From Tipula vernalis (lineage: Eukaryota > Arthropoda > Insecta > Diptera > Tipulidae), in contig OY282558.1 in the NCBI GenBank assembly GCA_958295665.1, forward strand, positions 24,613,409 through 24,677,408: DNA of 64,000 nucleotides, in the 5' to 3' direction. Below are positions 11,601-25,900 of this stretch, one piece after another. Made by a program: the position numbers and the translations under genes. The notes under the pieces were generated by a model, which worked only from the letters and a program-made list of their open reading frames with translations, was not told where the DNA came from and made no database searches. Numbering within the stretch: the first letter of the stretch is position 1; each line of letters opens with the position of its first letter.

Positions 11601-13276
11601 TGGTTGATACCTCTATCAATAGGTTTCGGTACCTGTAATTGCTGTGACGATTTTCATTTTGATTGCTCGATTATTTCTAAACATTTCTTAGAAAATTCAA
11701 TTTTATTGAAAATCAACTGTGCTATAGCCCACAAGTTTTTGGGCGGCACAAATCTAAAATGGTCCGATTACGATGGTTGATACCTCTATCAATAGGTTTC
11801 GGGACCTGTAATTGCTGTGACGATTTTCATTTTGATTGCCCGATTATTTCTAAACATTTCTTAGAAAATTCAATTTTATTGAAAATCAACTGTGCTATAG
11901 CCCACAAGTTTTTGGGCGGAAAAAATCTAAAATGGTCCGATTACGATGGTTGATACCTCTATCAATAGGTTTCGGGACCTGTAATTGCTGTGACGATTTT
12001 CATTTTGATTGCTCGATTATTTCTAAACATTTCTTAGAAAATTCAATTTTATTGAAAATCAACTGTGCTATAGCCCACAAGTTTTTGGGCGGAAAAAATC
12101 TAAAATGCTCCGATTACGATGGTTGATACCTCTATCAATAGGTTTCGGGACCTGTAATTGCTGTGACAATTTTCATTTTGATTGCTCGATTATTTCTAAA
12201 CATTTCTTAGAAAATTCAATTTTATTGAAAATCAACTGTGCTATAGCCCACAAGTTTTTGGGCGGCAAAAATCTAAAATGGCCCGTTACGATGGTTGATA
12301 CCTCTATCAATAGGTTTCGGGACCTGTAATTGCTGTGATGATTTTCATTTTGATTGCTCGATTATTTCTTAATATTTCTTAGAAAATTCAATTTTATTGA
12401 AAATCAACTGTGCTATAGCCCACAAGTTTTTGGGCGGCAAAAATCTAAAATGCTCCGATTACGATGGTTGATACCTCTATCAATAGGTTTCGGGACCTGT
12501 AATTGCTGTGACGATTTTCATTTTGATTGCTCGAGTATTTCTAAACATTTCTTAGAAAATTCAATTTTATTGAAAATCAACTGTGCTATAGCCCACAAGT
12601 TTTTGGGCGGCAAAAATCTAAAATGCTCCGATTACGATGGTTGATACCTCTATCAATAGGTTTCGGGACCTGTAATTGCTGTGACAATTTTCATTCTGAT
12701 TGCTCGATTATTTCTAAACATTTCTTAGAAAATTCAATTTTATTGAAAATCAACTGTGCTATAGCCCACAAGTTTTTGGGCGGCAAAAATCTAAAATGCT
12801 CCGATTACGATGGTTGATACCTCTATCAATAGGTTTCGGAACCTGTAATTGCTGTGACGATTTTCATTTTGATTGCTCGATTATTTCTAAACATTTCTTA
12901 GAAAATTCAATTTTATTGAAAATCAACTGTGCTATAGCCCACAAGTTTTTGGGCGGCAAAAATCTAAAATGCTCAGATTACGATGGTTGATACCTCTATC
13001 AATAGGTTTCGGGACCTGTAATTGCTCTGACGATTTTCATTTTGATTGCTCGATTATTTCTAAACATTTCTTAGAAAATTCAATTTTATTGAAAATCAAC
13101 TGTGCTATAGCCCACAAGTTTTTGGGCGGCAAAAATCTAAAATGCTCCGATTACGATGGTTGATACCTCTATCAATAGGTTTCGGGACCTGTAATTGCTG
13201 TGACGATTTTCATTTTGATTGCTCGATTATTTCTATACATTTCTTAGAAAATTCAATTTTATTGAAAATCAACTGT

Positions 13277-13288
13277 GCTATATATAGC
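13277..13288. other. 4-bp TA expansion: 12-bp palindrome GCTATATATAGC
   Basis: The 8-bp palindrome is expanded by TATA to a perfect 12-bp palindrome. The same form occurs at 37135 and 55799 in units with otherwise different variants, so it may have arisen more than once. Confidence 0.92.
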
Positions 13289-16200
13289 CCACAAGTTTTT
13301 GGACGGCAAAAATCTAAAATGCTCCGATTACGATGGTTGATACCTCTATCAATAGGTTTCGGAACCTGTAATTGCTGTGACAATTTTTATTTTGATTGCT
13401 CGATTATTTCTAAACATTTCTTAGAAAATTCAATTTTATTGAAAATCAACTGTGCTATAGCCCACAAGTTTTTGGGCGGCAAAAATCTGTAATGGCCCGT
13501 TACGATGGTTGATACCTCTATCAATAGGTTTCGGGACCTGTAATTGCTGTGACGATTTTCATTTTGATTGCTCGATTATTTCTAAACATTTCTTAGAAAA
13601 TTCAATTTTATTGAAAATCAACTGTGTTATAGCCCACAAGTTTTTGGGCGGCAAAAATCTAAAATGCTCCGATTACGATGGTTGATACCTCTATCAATAG
13701 GTTTCGGGACCTGTAATTGCTCTGACGATTTTCATTTTGATTGCTCGATTATTTCTAAACATTTCTTAGAAAATTCAATTTTATTGAAAATCAACTGTGC
13801 TATAGCCCACAAGTTTTTGGGCGGCAAAAATCTAAAATGGTCCGATTACGATGGTTGATACCTCTATCAATAGGTTTCGGGACCTGTAATTGCTGTGACG
13901 ATTTTCATTTTGATTGCTCGATTATTTCTAAACATTTCTTAGAAAATTCAATTTTATTAAAAATCAACTGTGCTATAGCCCACAAGTTTTTGGGCGGCAA
14001 AAATCTAAAATGCTCCGATTACGATGGTTGATACCTCTATCAATAGGTTTCGGGACCTGTAATTGCTGTGACAATTTTCATTTTGATTGCTCGATTATTT
14101 CTAAACATTTCTTAGAAAATTCAATTTTATTGAAAATCAACTGTGCTATAGCCCACAAGTTTTTGGGCGGCAAAAATCTAAAATGGCCCGTTACGATGGT
14201 TGATACCTCTATCAATAGGTTTCGGGACCTGTAATTGCTGTGACGATTTTCATTTTGATTGCTCGATTATTTCTAAATATTTCTTAGAAAATTCAATTTT
14301 ATTGAAAATCAACTGTGCTATAGCCCACAAGTTTTTAGGCGGCAAAAATCTAAAATGGTCCGATTACGATGGTTGATACCTCTATCAATAGGTTTCGGGA
14401 CCTGTAATTGCTGTGACGATTTTCATTTTGATTGCTCGATTATTTCTAAACATTTCTTAGAAAATTCAATTTTATTGAAAATCAACTGTGTTATAGCCCA
14501 CAAGTTTTTGGGCGGCAAAAATCTAAAATGCTCCGATTACGATGGTTGATACCTCTATCAACAGGTTTCGGGACCTGTAATTGCTGTGACAATTTTCATT
14601 TTGATTGCTCGATTATTTCTAAACATTTCTTAGAAAATTCAATTTTATTGAAAATCAACTGTGCTATAGCCCACAAGTTTTTGGGCGGCAAAAATCTAAA
14701 ATGCTCCAATTACGATGGTTGATACCTCTATCAATAGGTTTCGGGACCTGTAATTGCTGTGACGATTTTCATTTTGATTGCTCGATTATTTCTAAACATT
14801 TCTTAGAAAATTCAATTTTATTGAAAATCAACTGTGCTATAGCCCACAAGTTTTTGGGCGGCAAAAATCTAAAATGCTCCGATTACGATGGTTGATACCT
14901 CTATCAATAGGTTTCGGGACCTGTAATTGCTCTGACGATTTTCATTTTGATTGCTCGATTATTTCTAAACATTTCTTAGAAAATTCAATTTTATTGAAAA
15001 TCAACTGTGCTATAGCCCACAAGTTTTTGGGCGGCAAAAATCTAAAATGCTCCGATTACGATGGTTGATACCTCTATCAATAGGTTTCGGGACCTGTAAT
15101 TGCTGTGACGATTTTCATTTTGATTGCTCGATTATTTCTAAATATTTCTTAGAAAGTTCAATTTTATTGAAAATCAACTGTGCTATAGCCCACAAGTTTT
15201 TGGGCGGCAAAAATCTAAAATGCTCCGATTACGATGGTTGATACCTCTATCAATAGGTTTCGGGACCTGTAATTGCTGTGACGATTTTCATTTTGATTGC
15301 TCGATTATTTCTATACATTTCTTAGAAAATTCAATTTTATTGAAAATCAACTGTGCTATAGCCCACAAGTTTTTGGGCGGCAAAAATCTAAAATGCTCCA
15401 ATTACGATGGTTGATACCTCTATCAATAGGTTTCGGGACCTGTAATTGCTGTGACGATTTTCATTTTGATTACTCGATTATTTCTAAACATTTCTTAGAA
15501 AATTCAATTTTATTGAAAATCAACTGTGCTATAGCCCACAAGTTTTTGGGCGGCAAAAATCTAAAATGCTCCGATTACGATGGTTGATACCTCTATCAAC
15601 AGGTTTCGGGACCTGTAATTGCTGTGACAATTTTCATTTTGATTGCTCGATTATTTCTAAACATTTCTTAGAAAATTCAATTTTATTGAAAATCAACTGT
15701 GCTATAGCCCACAAGTTTTTGGGCCGCAAAAATCTAAAATGGCCCGTTACGATGGTTGATACCTCTATCAATAGGTTTCGGGACCTGTAATTGCTGTGAC
15801 GATTTTCATTTTGATTGCTCGATTATTTCTAAATATTTCTTAGAAAATTCAATTTTATTGAAAATCAACTGTGCTATAGCCCACAAGTTTTTGGGCGGCA
15901 AAAATCTAAAATGCTCAAATTACGATGGTTGATACCTCTATCAATAGGTTTCGGGACCTGTAATTGCTGTGACGATTTTCATTTTGATTGCTCGATTATT
16001 TCTATACATTTCTTAGAAAATTCAATTTTATTGAAAATCAACTGTGCTATAGCCCACAAGTTTTTGGGCGGCAAAAATCTAAAATGCTCCAATTACGATG
16101 GTTGATACCTCTATCAATAGGTTTCGGGACCTGTAATTGCTGTGACGATTTTCATTTTGATTGCTCGATTATTTCTAAACATTTCTTAGAAAATTCAATT

Positions 16201-16946
16201 TTATTGAAAATCAACTGTGCTATAGCCCACAAGTTTTTGGGCGGCAAAAATCTAAAATGCTCCGATTACGATGGTTGATACCTCTATCAATAGGTTTCGG
16301 GACCTGTAATTGCTGTGACAATTTTCATTTTGATTGCTCGATTATTTCTAAACATTTCTTAGAAAATTCAATTTTATTGAAAATCAACTGTGCTATAGCC
16401 CACAAGTTTTTGGGCGGCAAAAATCTAAAATGGCCCGTTACGATGGTTGATACCTCTATCAATAGGTTTCGGGACCTGTAATTGCTGTGACGATTTTCAT
16501 TTTGATTGCTCGATTATTTCTAAATATTTCTTAGAAAATTCAATTTTATTGAAAATCAACTGTGCTATAGCCCACAAGTTTTTGGGCGGCAAAAATCTAA
16601 AATGGTCCGATTACGATGGTTGATACCTCTATCAATAGGTTTCGGGACCTGTAATTGCTGTGACGATTTTCATTTTGATTGCTCGAGTATTTCTAAACAT
16701 TTCTTAGAAAATTCAATTTTATTGAAAATCAACTGTGCTATAGCCCACAAGTTTTTGGGTGGCTCAAATCGAAAATGGCCCGTTACGATGGTTGATACCT
16801 CTATCAATAGGTTTCGGGACCTGTAATTGCTGTGACGATTTTCATTTTGATTGCTCGATTATTTCTAAATATTTCTTAGAAAATTCAATTTTATTGAAAA
16901 TCAACTGTGCTATAGCCCACAAGTTTTTGGGCGGCAAAAATCTAAA

Positions 16947-17637
16947 ATGCTCCAATTACGATGGTTGATACCTCTATCAATAGGTTTCGGGACCTGTAAT
17001 TGCTGTGACGATTTTCATTTTGATTGCTCGAGTATTTCTAAACATTTCTTAGAAAATTCAATTTTATTGAAAATCAACTGTGCTATAGCCCACAAGTTTT
17101 TGGGCGGCAAAAATCTAAAATGCTCCAATTACGATGGTTGATACCTCTATCAATAGGTTTCGGGACCTGTAATTGCTGTGACGATTTTCATTTTGATTGC
17201 TCGATTATTTCTAAACATTTCTTAGAAAATTCAATTTTATTGAAAATCAACTGTGCTATAGCCCACAAGTTTTTGGGCGGCAAAAATCTAAAATGCTCCG
17301 ATTACGATGGTTGATACCTCTATCAACAGGTTTCGGGACCTGTAATTGCTGTGACAATTTTCATTTTGATTGCTCGATTATTTCTAAACATTTCTTAGAA
17401 AATTCAATTTTATTGAAAATCAACTGTGCTATAGCCCACAAGTTTTTGGGCGGCAAAAATCTAAAATGGCCCGTTACGATGGTTGATACCTCTATCAATA
17501 GGTTTCGGGACCTGTAATTGCTGTGACGATTTTCATTTTGATTGCTCGATTATTTCTAAATATTTCTTAGAAAATTCAATTTTATTGAAAATCAACTGTG
17601 CTATAGCCCACAAGTTTTTGGGCGGCAAAAATCTAAA
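16947..17637 (+). repeat. 4-unit HOR (691 bp), clear copy
   Basis: Order: gctccaatt with ctcgagta; gctccaatt; gctcc with atcaacagg and gaca; 172-bp gcccgttac unit with aaatattt. The same order starts at 18845, 20400 (third junction ggtcc), 22301 and, partly, 15393 and 16084. Confidence 0.85.
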
Positions 17638-18117
17638 ATGCTCCAATTACGATGGTTGATACCTCTATCAATAGGTTTCGGGACCTGTAATTGCTGTGAC
17701 GATTTTCATTTTGATTGCTCGAGTATTTCTAAACATTTCTTAGAAAATTCAATTTTATTGAAAATCAACTGTGCTATAGCCCACAAGTTTTTGGGCGGCA
17801 AAAATCTAAAATGCTCCAATTACGATGGTTGATACCTCTATCAATAGGTTTCGGGACCTGTAATTGCTGTGACGATTTTCATTTTGATTGCTCGAGTATT
17901 TCTAAACATTTCTTAGAAAATTCAATTTTATTGAAAATCAACTATGCTATAGCCCACAAGTTTTTGGGCGGCAAAAATCTAAAATGCTCCGATTACGATG
18001 GTTGATACCTCTATCAATAGGTTTCGGGACCTGTAATTGCTCTGACGATTTTCATTTTGATTGCTCGATTATTTCTAAACATTTCTTAGAAAATTCAATT
18101 TTATTGAAAATCAACTG

Positions 18118-18125
18118 TGCTGCAC
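18118..18125. other. 3-bp deletion at the palindrome
   Basis: The unit reads gtgctgcacacaag in place of gtgctatagcccacaag: three bases lost and one c-to-a change. Seen once; the 20-unit partner at about 21570 keeps full length with a gcacac change only. Confidence 0.88.
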
Positions 18126-18844
18126 ACAAGTTTTTGGGCGGCAAAAATCTAAAATGCTCCGATTACGATGGTTGATACCTCTATCAATAGGTTTCGGGAC
18201 CTGTAATTGCTGTGACGATTTTCATTTTGATTGCTCGATTATTTCTATACATTTCTTAGAAAATTCAATTTTATTGAAAATCAACTGTGCTATAGCCCAC
18301 AATTTTTTGGGTGGCAAAAATCTAAAATGCTCCGATTACGATGGTTGATACCTCTATCAATAGGTTTCGGGACCTGTAATTGCTGTGACGATTTTCATTT
18401 TGATTGCTCGATTATTTCTATACATTTCTTAGAAAATTCAATTTTATTGAAAATCAACTGTGCTATAGCCCACAAGTTTTTGGGCGGCAAAAATCTAAAA
18501 TGCTCCGATTACGATGGTTGATACCTCTATCAATAGGTTTCGGGACCTGTAATTGCTGTGACGATTTTCATTTTGATTGCTCGAGTATTTCTAAACATTT
18601 CTTAGAAAATTCAATTTTATTGAAAATCAACTGTGCTATAGCCCACAAGTTTTTGGGCGGCAAAAATCGAAAATGGCCCGTTACGATGGTTGATACCTCT
18701 ATCAATAGGTTTCGGGACCTGTAATTGCTGTGACGATTTTCATTTTGATTGCTCGATTATTTCTAAATATTTCTTAGAAAATTCAATTTTATTGAAAATC
18801 AACTGTGCTATAGCCCACAAGTTTTTGGGCGGCAAAAATCTAAA

Positions 18845-19535
18845 ATGCTCCAATTACGATGGTTGATACCTCTATCAATAGGTTTCGGGACCTGTAATTG
18901 CTGTGACGATTTTCATTTTGATTGCTCGAGTATTTCTAAACATTTCTTAGAAAATTCAATTTTATTGAAAATCAACTGTGCTATAGCACACAAGTTTTTG
19001 GGCGGCAAAAATCTAAAATGCTCCAATTACGATGGTTGATACCTCTATCAATAGGTTTCGGGGCCTGTAATTGCTGTGACGATTTTCATTTTGATTGCTC
19101 GATTATTTCTAAACATTTCTTAGAAAATTCAATTTTATTGAAAATCAACTGTGCTATAGCCCACAAGTTTTTGGGCGGCAAAAATCTAAAATGCTCCGAT
19201 TACGATGGTTGATACCTCTATCAACAGGTTTCGGGACCTGTAATTGCTGTGACAATTTTCATTTTGATTGCTCGATTATTTCTAAACATTTCTTAGAAAA
19301 TTCAATTTTATTGAAAATCAACTGTGCTATAGCCCACAAGTTTTTGGGCGGCAAAAATCTAAAATGGCCCGTTACGATGGTTGATACCTCTATCAATAGG
19401 TTTCGGGACCTGTAATTGCTGTGACGATTTTCATTTTGATTGCTCGATTATTTCTAAACATTTCTTAGAAAATTCAATTTTATTGAAAATCAACTGTGCT
19501 ATAGCCCACAAGTTTTTGGGCGGCAAAAATCTAAA
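18845..19535 (+). repeat. 4-unit HOR (691 bp), copy
   Basis: Same four-unit order as 16947-17637. Private changes are gcacac near 18987 and ggggcctg near 19061; the last unit has aaacattt. Confidence 0.85.
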
Positions 19536-20399
19536 ATGCTCCAATTACGATGGTTGATACCTCTATCAATAGATTTCGGGACCTGTAATTGCTGTGACGA
19601 TTTTCATTTTGATTGCTCGAGTATTTCTAAACATTTCTTAGAAAATTCAATTTTATTGAAAATCAACTGTGCTATAGCCCACAAGTTTTTGGGCGGCAAA
19701 AATCTAAAATGCTCCAATTACGATGGTTGATACCTCTATCAATAGGTTTCGGGACCTGTAATTGCTGTGACGATTTTCATTTTGATTGCTCGAGTATTTC
19801 TAAACATTTCTTAGAAAATTCAATTTTATTGAAAATCAACTGTGCTATAGCCCACAAGTTTTTGGGCGGCAAAAATCTAAAATGCTCCGATTACGATGGT
19901 TGATACCTCTATCAATAGGTTTCGGGACCTGTAATTGCTCTGACGATTTTCATTTTGATTGCTCGATTATTTCTAAACATTTCTTAGAAAATTCAATTTT
20001 ATTGAAAATCAACTGTGCTATAGCCCACAAGTTTTTGGGCGGCAAAAATCTAAAATGCTCCGATTACGATGGTTGATACCTCTATCAACAGGTTTCGGGA
20101 CCTGTAATTGCTGTGACAATTTTCATTTTGATTGCTCGATTATTTCTAAACATTTCTTAGAAAATTCAATTTTATTGAAAATCAACTGTGCTATAGCCCA
20201 CAAGTTTTTGGGCGGCAAAAATCTAAAATGGCCCGTTACGATGGTTGATACCTCTATCAATAGGTTTCGGGACCTGTAATTGCTGTGACGATTTTCATTT
20301 TGATTGCTCGATTATTTCTAAATATTTCTTAGAAAATTCAATTTTATTGAAAATCAACTGTGCTATAGCCCACAAGTTTTTGGGCGGCAAAAATCTAAA

Positions 20400-21090
20400 A
20401 TGCTCCAATTACGATGGTTGATACCTCTATCAATAGGTTTCGGGACCTGTAATTGCTGTGACGATTTTCATTTTGATTGCTCGAGTATTTCTAAACATTT
20501 CTTAGAAAATTCAATTTTATTGAAAATCAACTGTGCTATAGCCCACAAGTTTTTGGGCGGCAAAAATCTAAAATGCTCCAATTACGATGGTTGATACCTC
20601 TATCAATAGGTTTCGGGACCTGTAATTGCTGTGACGATTTTCATTTTGATTGCTCGATTATTTCTAAACATTTCTTAGAAAATTCAATTTTATTGAAAAT
20701 CAACTGTGCTATAGCCCACAAGTTTTTGGGCGGCAAAAATCTAAAATGGTCCGATTACGATGGTTGATACCTCTATCAACAGGTTTCGGGACCTGTAATT
20801 GCTGTGACAATTTTCATTTTGATTGCTCGATTATTTCTAAACATTTCTTAGAAAATTCAATTTTATTGAAAATCAACTGTGCTATAGCCCACAAGTTTTT
20901 GGGCGGCAAAAATCTAAAATGGCCCGTTACGATGGTTGATACCTCTATCAATAGGTTTCGGGACCTGTAATTGCTGTGACGATTTTCATTTTGATTGCTC
21001 GATTATTTCTAAACATTTCTTAGAAAATTCAATTTTATTGAAAATCAACTGTGCTATAGCCCACAAGTTTTTGGGCGGCAAAAATCTAAA
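20400..21090 (+). repeat. 4-unit HOR (691 bp), copy
   Basis: Same order; the third unit has a ggtcc junction instead of gctcc. Confidence 0.85.
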
Positions 21091-22991
21091 ATGCTCCAAT
21101 TACGATGGTTGATACCTCTATCAATAGGTTTCGGGACCTGTAATTGCTGTGACGATTTTCATTTTGATTGCTCGAGTATTTCTAAACATTTCTTAGAAAA
21201 TTCAATTTTATTGAAAATCAACTGTGCTATAGCCCACAAGTTTTTGGGCGGCAAAAATCTAAAATGCTCCAATTACGATGGTTGATACCTCTATCAATAG
21301 GTTTCGGGACCTGTAATTGCTGTGACGATTTTTATTTTGATTGCTCGAGTATTTCTAAACATTTCTTAGAAAATTCAATTTTATTGAAAATCAACTATGC
21401 TATAGCCCACAAGTTTTTGGGCGGCAAAAATCTAAAATGCTCCGATTACGATGGTTGATACCTCTATCAATAGGTTTCGGGACCTGTAATTGCTCTGACG
21501 ATTTTCATTTTGATTGCTCGATAATTTCTAAACATTTCTAAGAAAATTCAATTTTATTGAAAATCAACTGTGCTATAGCACACAAGTTTTTGGGCGGCAA
21601 AAATCTAAAATGGTCCGATTACGATGGTCGATACCTCTATCAATAGGTTTCGGGACCTGTAATTGCTGTGACGATTTTCATTTTGATTGCTCGATTATTT
21701 CTATACATTTCTTAGAAAATTCAATTTTATTGAAAATCAACTGTGCTATAGCCCACAAGTTTTTGGGCGGCAAAAATCTAAAATGCTCCGATTACGATGG
21801 TTGATACCTCTACCAATAGGTTTCGGGACCTGTAATTGCTGTGACGATTTTCATTTTGATTGCTCGATTATTTCTATACATTTCTTAGAAAATTCAATTT
21901 TATTGAAAATCAACTGTGCTATAGCCCACAAGTTTTTGGGCGGCAAAAATCTAAAATGCTCCGATTACGATGGTTGATACCTCTATCAATAGGTTTCGGG
22001 ACCTGTAATTGCTGTGACGATTTTCATTTTGATTGCTCGATTATTTCTAAACATTTCTTAGAAAATTCAATTTTATTGAAAATCAACTGTGCTATAGCCC
22101 ACAAGTTTTTGGGCGGCAAAAATCGAAAATGGCCCGTTACGATGGTTGATACCTCTATCAATAGGTTTCGGGACCTGTAATTGCTGTGACGATTTTCATT
22201 TTGATTGCTCGATTATTTCTAAATATTTCTTAGAAAATTCAATTTTATTGAAAATCAACTGTGCTATAGCCCACAAGTTTTTGGGCGGCAAAAATCTAAA
22301 ATGCTCCAATTACGATGGTTGATACCTCTATCAATAGGTTTCGGGACCTGTAATTGCTGTGACGATTTTCATTTTGATTGCTCGAGTATTTCTAAACATT
22401 TCTTAGAAAATTCAATTTTATTGAAAATCAACTGTGCTATAGCCCACAAGTTTTTGGGCGGCAAAAATCTAAAATGCTCCAATTACGATGGTTGATACCT
22501 CTATCAATAGGTTTCGGGACCTGTAATTGCTGTGACGATTTTCATTTTGATTGCTCGATTATTTCTAAACATTTCTTAGAAAATACAATTTTATTGAAAA
22601 TCAACTGTGCTATAGCCCACAAGTTTTTGGGCGGCAAAAATCTAAAATGCTCCGATTACGATGGTTGATACCTCTATCAACAGGTTTCGGGACCTGTAAT
22701 TGCTGTGACAATTTTCATTTTGATTGCTCGATTATTTCTAAACATTTCTTAGAAAATTCAATTTTATTGAAAATCAACTGTGCTATAGCCCACAAGTTTT
22801 TGGGCGGCAAAAATCTAAAATGGCCCGTTACGATGGTTGATACCTCTATCAATAGGTTTCGGGACCTGTAATTGCTGTGACGATTTTCATTTTGATTGCT
22901 CGAGTATTTCTAAATATTTCTTAGAAAATTCAATTTTATTGAAAATCAACTGTGCTATAGCCCACAAGTTTTTGGGCGGCAAAAATCTAAA
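21091..22991 (+). repeat. Eleven-unit block, right copy of the 20-unit super-period
   Basis: Same unit order and rare markers as 17638-19535. It is 3 bp longer because the gctctgacg unit lacks the 3-bp deletion, and it has private changes such as cgataattt and ctaagaaaa near 21520-21545 and taccaat near 21813. Confidence 0.8.
22301..22991 (+). repeat. 4-unit HOR (691 bp), copy
   Basis: Same order. The final 172-bp unit combines ctcgagta with aaatattt, a hybrid of two types that suggests exchange or conversion between units. Confidence 0.85.
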
Positions 22992-25900
22992 ATGCTCCAA
23001 TTACGATGGTTGATACCTCTATCAATAGGTTTCGGGACCTGTAATTGCTGTGACGATTTTCATTTTGATTGCTCGAGTATTTCTAAACATTTCTTAGAAA
23101 ATTCAATTTTATTGAAAATCAACTGTGCTATAGCCCACAAGTTTTTGGGCGGCAAAAATCTAAAATGCTCCAATTACGATGGTTGATACCTCTATCAATA
23201 GGTTTCGGGACCTGTAATTGCTGTGACGATTTTCATTTTGATTGCTCGATTATTTCTAAACATTTCTTAGAAAATTCAATTTTATTGAAAATCAACTGTG
23301 CTATAGCCCACAAGTTTTTGGGCGGCAAAAATCTAAAATGCTCCGATTACGATGGTTGATACCTCTATCAATAGGTTTCGGGACCTGTAATTGCTCTGAC
23401 GATTTTCATTTTGATTGCTCGATTATTTCTAAACATTTCTTAGAAAATTCAATTTTATTGAAAATCAACTGTGCTATAGCCCACAAGTTTTTGGGCGGCA
23501 AAAATCTAAAATGCTCCGATTACGATGGTTGATACCTCTATCAACAGGTTTCGGGACCTGTAATTGCTGTGACGATTTTCATTTTGATTGCTCGATTATT
23601 TCTATACATTTCTTAGAAAATTCAATTTTATTGAAAATCAACTGTGCTATAGCCCACAAGTTTTTGGGCGGCAAAAATCTAAAATGCTCCGATTACGATG
23701 GTTGATACCTCTATCAATAGGTTTCGGGACCTGTAATTGCTCTGACGATTTTCATTTTGATTGCTCGATTATTTCTAAACATTTCTTAGAAAATTCAATT
23801 TTATTGAAAAGGAACTGTGCTATAGCCCACAAATTTTTGGGCGGCAAAAATCTAAAATGCTCCGATTACGATGGTTGATACCTCTATCAATAGGTTTCGG
23901 GACCTGTAATTGCTGTGACGATTTTCATTTTGATTGCTCGATTATTTCTAAACATTTCTTAGAAAATTCAATTTTATTGAAAATCAACTGTGCTATAACC
24001 CACAAGTTTTTGGGCGGCAAAAATCTAAAATGGTCCGATTACGATGGTTGATACCTCTATCAACAGGTTTCGGGACCTGTAATTGCTGTGACAATTTTCA
24101 TTTTGATTGCTCGATTATTTCTAAACATTTCTTAGAAAATTCAATTTTATTGAAAATCAACTGTGCTATAGCCCACAAGTTTTTGGGCGGCAAAAATCTA
24201 AAATGGCCCGTTACGATGGTTGATACCTCTATCAATAGGTTTCGGGACCTGTAATTGCTGTGACGATTTTCATTTTGATTGCTCGATTATTTCTAAACAT
24301 TTCTTAGAAAATTCAATTTTATTGAAAATCAACTGTGCTATAGCCCACAAGTTTTTGGGCGGCAAAAATCTAAAATGCTCCAATTACGATGGTTGATACC
24401 TCTATCAATAGGTTTCGGGACCTGTAATTGCTGTGACGATTTTCATTTTGATTGCTCGATTATTTCTATACATTTCTTAGAAAATTCAATTTTATTGAAA
24501 ATCAACTGTGCTATAGCCTACAAGTTTTTGGGCGGCAAAAATCTAAAATGCTCCGATTACGATGGTTGATACCTCTATCAATAGGTTTCGGGACCTGTAA
24601 TTGCTGTGACGATTTTCATTTTGATTGCTCGATTATTTCTATACATTTCTTAGAAAATTCAATTTTATTGAAAATCAACTGTGCTATAGCCCACAAGTTT
24701 TTGGGCGGCAAAAATCTAAAATGCTCCGATTACGATGGTTGATACCTTTATCAATAGGTTTCGGGACCTGTAATTGCTGTGACGATTTTCATTTTGATTG
24801 CTCGATTATTTCTATACATTTCTTAGAAAATTCAATTTTATTGAAAATCAACTGTGCTATAGCCCACAAGTTTTTGGGCTGCAAAAATCTAAAATGCTCC
24901 GATTACGATGGTTGATACCTCTATCAATAGGTTTCGGGACCTGTAATTGCTGTGACGATTTTCATTTTGATTGCTCGATTATTTCTAAACACTTCTTAGA
25001 AAATTCAATTTTATTGAAAATCAACTGTGCTATAGCCCACAAGTTTTTGGGCGGCAAAAATCTAAAATGCTCCGATTACGATGGTTGATACCTCTATCAA
25101 CAGGTTTCGGGACCTGTAATTGCTGTGACGATTTTCATTTTGATTGCTCGATTATTTCTAAACATTTCTTAGAAAATTCAATTTTATTGAAAATCAACTG
25201 TGCTATAGCCCACAAGTTTTTGGGCGGCAAAAATCTAAAATGCTCCGATTACGATGGTTGATACCTCTATCAATAGGTTTCGGGACCTGTAATTGCTGTG
25301 ACGATTTTCATTTTGATTGCTCGATTATTTCTAAACATTTCTTAGAAAATTCAATTTTATTGAAAATCAACTGTGCTATAGCGCACAAGTTTTTGGGCGG
25401 CAAAAATTTAAAATGGTCCGATTACGATGGTTGATACCTCTATCAATAGGTTTCGGGACCTGTAATTGCTGTGACGATTTTCATTTTGATTGCTCGAGTA
25501 TTTCTAAACATTTCTTAGAAAATTCAATTTTATTGAAAATCAACTGTGCTATAGCCCACAAGTTTTTGGGCGGCAAAAATCTAAAATGCTCCGATTACGA
25601 TGGTTGATACCTCTATCACTAGGTTTCGGGACCTGTAATTGCTGTGACGATTTTCATTTTGATTGCTCGATTATTTCTAAACATTTCTTAGAAAATTCAA
25701 TTTTATTGAAAATCAACTGTGCTATAGCCCACAAGTTTTTGGGCGGCAAAAATGTAAAATGCTCCGATTACGATGGTTGATACCTCTATCAATAGGTTTC
25801 GGGACCTGTAATTTCTGTGACGATTTTCATTTTGATTGCTCGATTATTTCTAAACATTTCTTAGAAAATTCAATTTTATTGAAAATCAACTGTGCTATAG

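Larger units (their letters stand above)
1..12277 (+). repeat. Zone 1 sub-array (ggaacc / ggatctg-gggacg / atagccc variants)
   Basis: About 71 units. Diagnostic variants are ggaacctg, ggatctg paired with gctgggacg, gcattgac, ctgaaatg, gctctgatt, ggacggc, ggcggtaaa (about 10.5-11.6 kb) and the junction form atagccc, which removes the junction ATG. These are rare or absent to the right: atagccc reappears only near 28005 and ggaacc only near 12.8-13.4 kb and 30640. Boundaries are approximate and set by variant content. Confidence 0.75.
17638..19535 (+). repeat. Eleven-unit block, left copy of the 20-unit super-period
   Basis: Order: two gctccaatt/ctcgagta units (second with aactatgct), a gctctgacg unit, two tatacatt units, a unit ending in cgaaaatgg, a 172-bp unit, then a 4-unit HOR. 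The rare aactatgct and cgaaaatgg markers recur at about +3,453 bp. Confidence 0.8.
12278..25412 (+). repeat. Zone 2 sub-array (1-bp-deleted units, 4-unit HOR family)
   Basis: About 76 units. Fourteen 172-bp units with the gcccgttac junction occur here (ATG at 12278, 13492, 14183, 15739, 16430, 16775, 17466, 18673, 19364, 20228, 20919, 22129, 22820, 24203). They are accompanied by gctccaatt, atcaacagg, ctcgagta, tatacatt, gctctgacg and aaatattt variants in a recurrent order. The recurring order shows amplification of multi-unit blocks rather than single units. Edges are approximate. Confidence 0.78.
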
